Assembly (NCBI GenBank): GCA_959020035.1
Contig: CAUEQX010000090.1
Span: 1-7,452, forward strand
Length of the DNA: 7,452 nt
Origin: an uncultured Collinsella sp.
Lineage (GTDB): Bacteria; Actinomycetota; Coriobacteriia; Coriobacteriales; Coriobacteriaceae
Reading direction: 5' to 3'
Shown here: piece by piece, positions 1-4,226 of the stretch
How positions within the stretch are numbered: the first letter of the stretch is position 1
How the letters are laid out: each line of letters opens with the position of its first letter
Program-made: the position numbers and the translations under genes
The notes under the pieces: model-generated
Databases searched by the model: none
Told to the model about the DNA's origin: nothing
The model's input: the letters and a program-made list of their open reading frames with translations, nothing else

Positions 1-90
1 AAGGCATTCTGCTTCAACGACGACGAGCTTGGGCGGTGCGCTGTTTGTGCGAAGCGTGGCTCGGTGCATGCGGACCGAAGAACCCGACAT
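1..90 (-). CDS. Unidentified protein, N-terminal 30 codons only
   Basis: A minus-strand reading frame opens with ATG at 90 and is still open at the left edge, giving 30 residues that begin MSGSSVRMHR and end in a hydrophobic stretch (KLVVVEAECL). The support is the translation start: on the minus strand AGGAG lies six bases before the ATG, one of the better ribosome binding sites in the window. A TATAGT -10 box on the same strand (127 to 122) would place transcription initiation near 115. No family is recognisable from so short a piece. It is divergent from the small XRE regulator gene and shares its promoter-operator, so it may be the repressor's target. All three plus-strand frames are also open here, so coding direction rests mainly on the RBS and promoter geometry. 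Confidence 0.45.
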   Translation of the reverse strand, partial: MSGSSVRMHRATLRTNSAPPKLVVVEAECL

Positions 91-113
91 AGAAAACTCC
101 TGTGTATTCGGGA

Positions 114-137
114 AAACGTAAACTATAGTTTACGTTT
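114..137. promoter_or_regulatory. 24-bp perfect palindrome with back-to-back -10 boxes
   Basis: Each half reads AAACGTAAACTA from the outside in, and the 24 bases are identical on both strands. The centre makes TATAGT on the plus strand (124-129) and also on the minus strand (127-122). The same operator can therefore hold the -10 elements of both the XRE gene and the leftward gene. The -35 boxes are weak: TGTGTA at 101-106 for the plus direction, and TGGAGC (complement of 145-150) for the minus direction, each with 17-bp spacing. Dimeric XRE-type repressors commonly bind such dyads, so the likely binder is the 72-aa protein encoded 30 bp downstream. Binding is inferred; the symmetry is directly visible. 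Confidence 0.75.
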
Positions 138-166
138 ATGTTCGGCTCCATTTCAAACTCGGCTGC

Positions 167-385
167 ATGGACGAACGTGCGAAACAGATTCTTGGCAGGC
201 GGGTCGAAGAGACACGCAGGGACCTTGGTATCTCCAAGGTTGATTTTTGTGTGGCGACAGGAATCAGCCGACCCTACCTCGACCGAATCGAAGATGGGAC
301 GGCAAATTTCACGCTCAAGGTTTTATTTAAGATCGCGCCCGCGCTTGGCATGACGGTATCGGAGCTTCTCGAGGGCATCGAATAG
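167..385 (+). CDS. Small XRE-family helix-turn-helix regulator (72 aa)
   Basis: The protein is essentially a single Cro/C1-type HTH domain. Residues 23-32 (SKVDFCVATG) form the positioning helix, residues 34-44 (SRPYLDRIEDG) the recognition helix, and the C-terminal GMTVSELLEGIE is the usual last helix of this fold. No additional domain, signal peptide or membrane segment is present, so it is a cytoplasmic DNA-binding protein, presumably a dimer. The ATG at 167 is the only start codon in frame after the upstream stop at 119-121. No Shine-Dalgarno is visible before it, so translation may be weak. It lies just downstream of a 24-bp palindrome and divergent from an unidentified gene, the usual layout of an autoregulated repressor or a small antitoxin-like regulator. 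It converges with ansA, with 22 bp between the stop codons. Confidence 0.85.
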   Translation: MDERAKQILGRRVEETRRDLGISKVDFCVATGISRPYLDRIEDGTANFTLKVLFKIAPALGMTVSELLEGIE

Positions 386-407
386 GGGATACCCGTCGAA
401 AACTGAA

Positions 408-1421
408 TTACACCATCGGGATACGGTCGTGATTGACTTGGCTGTAGAACAGGCGTTGAATCTCTGCCGCATCACGTGACTGGCCGAGTGCCCACATGGT
501 TTTGGCCACGAGCGTCTCGGTTGTCATATCGTCGCCGCGTAGAATGCCCGGATGGTCGGCGTAGGCACGGCCGACCTCATAAACACCCAAATCGAGGCCC
601 TCCTCGGGGACCTGTGTGGTCATAACGACGGTGCGACCCGAATTGACCCAGCGGAAAATTGCCTCTTGGAATGACTCGCCGGACTCGCCAAACTCGGGGA
701 TACCGCCAATGCCAAAGGTCTCCAGAATCACGGCGTCGTAGCTATCGGCAAGGGCGTCAAGGATACCCGGGTTTACGCCGGGCGTCAGCTTAAGGACAAA
801 CACGCGCGGGTCGATGCTGTCGTAGAAACGCACCGGGTTTTCGCCCTGATGCGTGCCGTGAAGCCCGTTGCGCACGATGCGGTCGTTGCGGATGTAGGCA
901 ATGGGCGGATAGTTGACGCTAATGAACGCGTTAAAGCTCATGGTGCGCTGCTTGCGGGCGCGCGTACCGGCAATGGCGACGCCGCCAAACACGATAGAGA
1001 CGTCGTGCGAATGCTCATCGAGCGCATAGAGCAGGCTCTGGTACAGATTGAGTTTGGCGTCAGTAAAAGGGTTGCCCATGGGCTTTTGCGAGCCGGTGAG
1101 TACGATGGGCTTGGGACTGTCCTGAATCAGATAGGAAAGCGCTGCCGCGGTGTAGCTCATGGTGTCGGTGCCGTGCAGAATCACGAAGCCGTCGTGATCG
1201 GCATAACCCTCGACGATGACGTCGCGAATACGCATCCAGTCACTCGGGCGCATGTTGGTGCTGTCGATGTTCATGGGCTGCACGACGTCGAGCTCGCAGA
1301 GGCCCGAGATCTCGGGGACGCTCTGGGCGAGCTCCTCACCGGTCAGGGCGGGGGAGAGGCCGTTGCCGTCCTCGGTCGATGCGATGGTGCCGCCCGTGGC
1401 GATGAGAAGGATGCGCTTCAT
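408..1421 (-). CDS. ansA: Type I L-asparaginase, cytoplasmic
   Basis: It hydrolyses L-asparagine to L-aspartate and ammonia. The 337-aa product has the normal family length and both active-site signatures: ATGGTIAS at residues 8-15, where Thr12 would be the nucleophile, and HGTDTM at 83-88, supplying the second Thr-Asp pair (Thr85, Asp86). Lys157 in RARKQRTMSFNAF probably corresponds to the conserved active-site lysine. There is no signal peptide, and the NYPPIAYI segment resembles the cytosolic AnsA type rather than the periplasmic AnsB type. An in-frame start exists at 1493, but the extra 24 residues are not family-like. The ATG at 1421 puts ATGGTIAS near the N-terminus as expected and is preceded by AGGAA seven bases upstream. 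It is divergent from guaA, 267 bp apart, with no operon partner visible. Confidence 0.95.
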   Translation of the reverse strand: MKRILLIATGGTIASTEDGNGLSPALTGEELAQSVPEISGLCELDVVQPMNIDSTNMRPSDWMRIRDVIVEGYADHDGFVILHGTDTMSYTAAALSYLIQDSPKPIVLTGSQKPMGNPFTDAKLNLYQSLLYALDEHSHDVSIVFGGVAIAGTRARKQRTMSFNAFISVNYPPIAYIRNDRIVRNGLHGTHQGENPVRFYDSIDPRVFVLKLTPGVNPGILDALADSYDAVILETFGIGGIPEFGESGESFQEAIFRWVNSGRTVVMTTQVPEEGLDLGVYEVGRAYADHPGILRGDDMTTETLVAKTMWALGQSRDAAEIQRLFYSQVNHDRIPMV

Positions 1422-1608
1422 GCTGATATTCCTATCGTATTTGCCGCCGCAGAGGCGGAGTCGTTCGGCAGTATTGTGGCACAGGGCGTCCAATGTTCAA
1501 ACGTATTACATCATCTGTAACGTCTGGTAACACTTCAATTGCCGTCAAATAGGGGCCCGGGTCGTGCGTTTGCCGTGCGCTGATGGCTGCGAGGGACGAG
1601 AAACCCCA

Positions 1609-1688
1609 TATAACGTGTACACTATGAAAGTTATTCTCGTTTATTCGCGCGGGTGAGCACCGGCTCCCCGCCAACAAGAGGGGGAACC
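1609..1688 (+). promoter_or_regulatory. guaA promoter candidate and leader hairpin
   Basis: Two -10-like hexamers occur close together, TATAAC at 1609-1614 (5 of 6 to consensus) and TACACT at 1618-1623 (4 of 6). Neither has a good -35 at normal spacing, so the exact start point is open. The leader then contains a hairpin at 1649-1671: GCGGG pairs with CCCGC and GAGC with GCTC, with one bulged T and an ACCG loop. The Shine-Dalgarno (AGAGGGGG, 1678-1685) is outside the stem and stays free. I looked for the conserved purine-riboswitch core and did not find it. A regulatory role for the hairpin is unproven. Confidence 0.4.
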
Positions 1689-3287
1689 ATGGATCAAAAG
1701 GCTTCCGCAAAGGTCCTCGTACTCGACTTTGGTGCGCAGTACGGTCAGCTCATTGCCCGTCGCGTCCGCGACCTCAACGTGTATTCCGAGATCGTCCCCT
1801 GCGACATCTCGGCCGACGAGATTCGCGAGATGAACGCCTCTGCGCTCATCCTTTCCGGCGGCCCGGCCTCTGTGTATGCCGAGGACGCTCCGTCTATCGA
1901 CCCCACCATCTTTGACCTGGGCCTTCCCGTCCTGGGCTTTTGCTACGGCCATCAGATCACGGCCGTGACGCTCGGCGGCAAGGTCGGCCACTCAGAGGTG
2001 GGCGAGTACGGCCGCGCCACCATCACGCGCACGGCCGGCGCCAAGCTCTTTAACTCCACGCCCATGGAGCAAACCGTGTGGATGAGCCATCGCGACGCCG
2101 TTTCCGAGGTGCCCGAGGGCTTTACCGTTACCGCCAGCACCGACGTGTGCCCGGTTGCCGCCATGGAGTGCGTCGAGCGCAAGATCTTCACCACGCAGTT
2201 CCACCCCGAGGTCAAGCACTCCGAGTACGGTCAGCAGCTGCTGAGCAACTTCCTGTTTGAGATCTGCGGCCTGGAGCCCAACTGGAGCATGGACAACCTG
2301 GTCGAGACCATGACGGCCGAGTTCCGCGAGAAGGTCGGCGACGACCGCGTGATTCTGGCCCTGTCCGGCGGCGTCGACTCCTCCGTCGTGGCTGCGCTGG
2401 GCGCCCGCGCCGTGGGCAAGCAGATGACCTGCGTGTTCATTAACCACGGCCTGCTGCGCAAGGGTGAGCCCGAGCAGGTGGAGGAGGTCTTCACCAAGCA
2501 GTTTGACGTCGACTTTATTCACGTCCACGCCGAGGACCGTTATGCCGAGCTTCTGGCCGGCGTGACCGAGCCCGAGGAGAAGCGCCGCATCATCGGTACG
2601 CAGTTCTGGAAAGAGTTCTTCGCCGTGGCGCAGCAGCTCGAGACCGATGGCAAGCCGGTCAAGTACCTGGCTCAGGGCACTATCTACCCCGACATCATCG
2701 AGTCCGGCGCTCGCAAGACGGGCGGCAAGACGGCCACCATCAAGAGCCATCACAACCTGATCCCGTTCCCCGATGGCGTGCACTTCGACCTTATTGAGCC
2801 GCTCGACCACTTCTTTAAGGACGAGGTCCGCGCACTTGGTCTGGCGCTTGGCCTGCCGGGTCACATCGTGTTCCGTCAGCCTTTCCCGGGCCCGGGTCTG
2901 GCCATCCGCATCATCGGCGCGGTCGACAAGGAAAAGCTCGAGATCCTCAAGAACGCCGACGCCATCGTGCGCGAGGAGCTCGACGCCTACAACCAGCGCC
3001 TGTTTGAGCAGACCGGTGAGCGCAACTCCGAGCACAGCTGCTGGCAGTATTTCGCGGTCCTGCCCGACATTAAGTCCGTCGGCGTTATGGGCGACGAGCG
3101 CACCTATCAGCGCCCGATCATCCTGCGTGCCGTCGAATCCAGCGATGCCATGACCGCCGACTGGGCCAAACTGCCCTACGACGTGCTGGCCCGCATCTCC
3201 GGCCGCATCGTTGCCGAGGTTCCTGGCGCCAACCGCGTGTGCTACGACATCACGTCCAAGCCGCCCGCGACCATCGAGTGGGAGTAA
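1689..3287 (+). CDS. guaA: GMP synthase (glutamine-hydrolysing)
   Basis: It converts XMP to GMP using ATP and glutamine, the last step of de novo guanine nucleotide synthesis, in the cytoplasm. The 532-aa product is full length. Residues 1-195 are the class I glutamine amidotransferase domain, with nucleophile Cys85 in GFCYGHQ and the His172/Glu174 pair in FHPEV. Residues 200-400 are the ATP-pyrophosphatase domain, with the P-loop SGGVDSS at 226-232, followed by GTIYPD (330-335) and KSHHN (352-356). The dimerisation and XMP-binding part carries FPGPGLAIR (399-407) and ends in the classic SKPPATIEWE tail. A GTG at 1653 extends the frame by 12 residues, but it falls inside a leader hairpin. The ATG at 1689 has a strong GAGGGGG site just upstream. 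It appears monocistronic, ending in a terminator 18 bp past the stop. Nothing is missing. Confidence 0.98.
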   Translation: MDQKASAKVLVLDFGAQYGQLIARRVRDLNVYSEIVPCDISADEIREMNASALILSGGPASVYAEDAPSIDPTIFDLGLPVLGFCYGHQITAVTLGGKVGHSEVGEYGRATITRTAGAKLFNSTPMEQTVWMSHRDAVSEVPEGFTVTASTDVCPVAAMECVERKIFTTQFHPEVKHSEYGQQLLSNFLFEICGLEPNWSMDNLVETMTAEFREKVGDDRVILALSGGVDSSVVAALGARAVGKQMTCVFINHGLLRKGEPEQVEEVFTKQFDVDFIHVHAEDRYAELLAGVTEPEEKRRIIGTQFWKEFFAVAQQLETDGKPVKYLAQGTIYPDIIESGARKTGGKTATIKSHHNLIPFPDGVHFDLIEPLDHFFKDEVRALGLALGLPGHIVFRQPFPGPGLAIRIIGAVDKEKLEILKNADAIVREELDAYNQRLFEQTGERNSEHSCWQYFAVLPDIKSVGVMGDERTYQRPIILRAVESSDAMTADWAKLPYDVLARISGRIVAEVPGANRVCYDITSKPPATIEWE

Positions 3288-3305
3288 ACGATATTCGTTG
3301 ATTTC

Positions 3306-3347
3306 AAGCCTCTGACCTGCGAAAACAGGTCGGGGGCTTCTTATTTT
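3306..3347 (+). terminator. Intrinsic terminator of guaA
   Basis: A 14-bp stem (3306-3319 with 3326-3339) is fully paired, including two G-T pairs. It closes a CGAAAA loop and is followed by CTTATTTT. It begins 18 bp after the guaA stop codon, so it should isolate guaA from the region to the right. Confidence 0.92.
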
Positions 3348-3544
3348 GCAACCTCTGTGCAACCTTTGCGGTTTCGCGCCCCGTGAACAGGGGACGTAGC
3401 GCTGTTCACGTCTGGGCCCATGTCGGCACCGATCAATGCCCGCGCTGCTTCTGCTTGCGCTTCAGCTTCCGCTGCTCGAAGCACGTCGCCCGGGGTTCCT
3501 CGCCAGAGGAGAACCGACCGTTCCTTGCGAAACCGCGAGACCAG
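3348..3544. other. Intergenic stretch without a convincing gene
   Basis: No frame here has both a start with an RBS and sustained coding bias. It contains the REP-like repeat at 3382-3410 and a 10-bp inverted repeat, GCGGTTTCGC at 3368-3377 and its complement at 3527-3536. It also contains a bulged hairpin at 3494-3515 (GGTT-CCTC pairing with GAGG-AACC). On the minus strand, the frame stopping at 3433-3435 ends in a very basic, G/C-third-position-rich segment (TCFEQRKLKRKQKQRGH). That segment looks like the tail of a protein gene but has no start of its own. The stretch reads as eroded or recombined sequence. Confidence 0.5.
3382..3410. repeat. REP-like inverted repeat
   Basis: CGTGAACAG at 3382-3390 and CTGTTCACG at 3402-3410 are perfect 9-bp arms around an 11-base centre, GGGACGTAGCG. 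No T-run follows on either strand, so it is not a standard intrinsic terminator. A short intergenic palindrome with a GGGGACGT-type core resembles dispersed REP elements seen in many bacterial genomes. The assignment depends on finding further copies, which one window cannot show. Confidence 0.5.
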
Positions 3545-3712
3545 CTATATCCGCTTGCTGCGGGCTTGCTTGAGCCAGTTCCTCTTGAAAGAGCCTATAC
3601 CTCCGAAGAACTTGTTGTACGTCTCACCGTTCTCTTTGGCCTCGTACTTGACCAAGGCAAGTTCGATGGTGCAGAGGTAATCCGCCACTTGCTCGAGGTG
3701 GTAGTCGGTCAT
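3545..3712 (-). CDS. Hypothetical small protein, possibly 5'-truncated
   Basis: The frame from ATG 3712 encodes 55 residues beginning MTDYHLEQVADYL and ending WLKQARSKRI. It is a basic, soluble-looking protein with no membrane segment and no domain I recognise. Its codons strongly favour G or C in the third position, and its composition is protein-like, unlike the overlapping plus-strand frames. Neither ATG 3712 nor the in-frame GTG at 3760 has a ribosome binding site. The residues just before Met17 of the longer form (VVRRRKTS) also look coding. This suggests the original start lay further upstream and was lost where the frame meets the mtnN remnant. It could be a remnant of an accessory or mobile gene. 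I cannot assign a function. Confidence 0.42.
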   Translation of the reverse strand: MTDYHLEQVADYLCTIELALVKYEAKENGETYNKFFGGIGSFKRNWLKQARSKRI

Positions 3713-3745
3713 CGAGGTCTTGCGGCGTCGGACGACCCCTTTTGA

Positions 3746-4000
3746 GAGGACCTTGCCCACCGAGCCGTCTCGCCCACGGAACAGAAGGAGCGCATCCTCG
3801 CGACCTTCGGCGACCTGTGCTGCGAGATGGAGGGCTGCACCATCGCGCAGGCCGCCTATCTCAACGGCGTGCCCCTCGTCGTCGTGCGCGCCATCAGCGA
3901 CAAGCCCTGCGCCGAGGGCCAGGTCGTCGACTACAACACCTTCGAGAAGAAGGCAGCCTGCGACTGCGCCCGCATCGCCGCGCGTATGGTTAAGCTTTAG
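3746..4000 (+). pseudogene. mtnN: MTA/SAH nucleosidase remnant (C-terminal third)
   Basis: An open frame of 84 codons without a usable start, preceded directly by TGA at 3743-3745, encodes the end of a 5'-methylthioadenosine/S-adenosylhomocysteine nucleosidase. Recognisable elements are CEMEG (the purine/ribose-binding MEG segment), the GVPLVVVRAISD block containing the catalytic aspartate, and the terminal helix YNTFEKKAACDCARIAARM. The homology seems to begin near VSPTEQKERI, at about 3767. Roughly 150 N-terminal residues, including the catalytic glutamate that normally lies near the N-terminus, are absent. The intact enzyme is about 230 aa and recycles MTA and SAH. The fragment cannot be active. 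Its reading frame and codon bias remain clean, so the truncation looks fairly recent. The adjoining minus-strand ORF runs away from the break. Confidence 0.82.
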
Positions 4001-4051
4001 GCCCTGCGCGCCGGGGCCCTTCTTTATGTTGGGACCCCGGCGCGCAGGGCC
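4000..4051. terminator. Long GC-rich hairpin after the mtnN remnant
   Basis: GGCCCTGCGCGCCGGGG (4000-4016) is perfectly complementary to 4035-4051. The stem extends by CCC/GGG across a single bulged A (4034), leaving an 11-base loop. It has no T-run after the second arm. A shorter alternative stem, GGCCC (4000-4004) with GGGCC (4014-4018), is followed by CTTCTTT and would look like an ordinary intrinsic terminator for mtnN. The two folds exclude each other. The simplest reading is the old mtnN terminator enlarged by an inverted copy. Confidence 0.55.
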
Positions 4052-4061
4052 CTTTCCAAAG

Positions 4062-4087
4062 CGAAGTGTCGAGCCGAAGTGTTGAGC
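4062..4087 (+). repeat. Tandem 13-bp direct repeat
   Basis: CGAAGTGTCGAGC (4062-4074) is followed without a gap by CGAAGTGTTGAGC (4075-4087), 12 of 13 identical. It lies about 140 bp upstream of the LevR-family start. It could be a pair of same-face regulator sites or just a local duplication. Confidence 0.5.
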
Positions 4088-4196
4088 GTCGGCCCTGAAT
4101 GTTCAATGGCCGTTGTTTTCTGCCCCTCAAGTGGTGAACTTCTCCTCGGGGCTGTTGATTCCCCCACGCGCCCCCTTCCGTTCTCCGTGTTCCCCT

Positions 4197-4218
4197 TATA
4201 CTCCTTGTACAAGGAGGT
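4197..4218 (+). promoter_or_regulatory. -10 box overlapping a palindrome and the RBS of the PTS regulator
   Basis: TATACT at 4197-4202 matches five of six -10 bases; no good -35 stands at 16-18 bp. Overlapping its end, CTCCTTGTACAAGGAG (4201-4216) is a perfect 16-bp palindrome whose right half is the Shine-Dalgarno AAGGAGGT (4211-4218), eight bases before the ATG. If transcription starts well upstream, the RNA could fold and hide the ribosome site. If it starts at the position set by TATACT (about 4209), the left arm is not transcribed, and the palindrome would act as a DNA operator instead. Either way it suggests control of regulator synthesis. Confidence 0.5.
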
Positions 4219-4226
4219 AAGAAGTC

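Noticed and set aside
138..353. 71-codon plus-strand frame starting right at the palindrome edge
   Set aside because: It overlaps the XRE gene in another frame and lacks any domain character. The ATG would be leaderless, and the 167-385 frame has a clear HTH.
1422..1493. Upstream in-frame start extending ansA by 24 residues
   Set aside because: The added residues are not family-like, while ATG 1421 has a better-placed RBS and puts ATGGTIAS near the N-terminus.
849..1520. Long plus-strand frame opposite ansA
   Set aside because: It is antisense to a well-conserved asparaginase, has low-complexity composition and no RBS; it is a shadow of high third-position G/C.
1653..1688. GTG start extending guaA by 12 residues
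   Set aside because: The GTG lies inside a leader hairpin and has no Shine-Dalgarno; ATG 1689 has GAGGGGG.
1600..1688. Purine riboswitch in the guaA leader
   Set aside because: Only a loose ATATAA similarity; the conserved junction and paired loops of the aptamer are absent.
1992..3362. 456-codon minus-strand frame opposite guaA
   Set aside because: It is antisense to an intact essential enzyme gene, rich in Gly, Leu, Val and His, with no domain and no RBS.
3383..3745. 120-codon plus-strand frame across the scar region
   Set aside because: No RBS, and weaker codon bias than the minus-strand frame it overlaps.
4122..4152. Hairpin with GCCCC/GGGGC arms
   Set aside because: Long unpaired interior segments and a short inner stem; it looks like chance pairing in GC-rich sequence.
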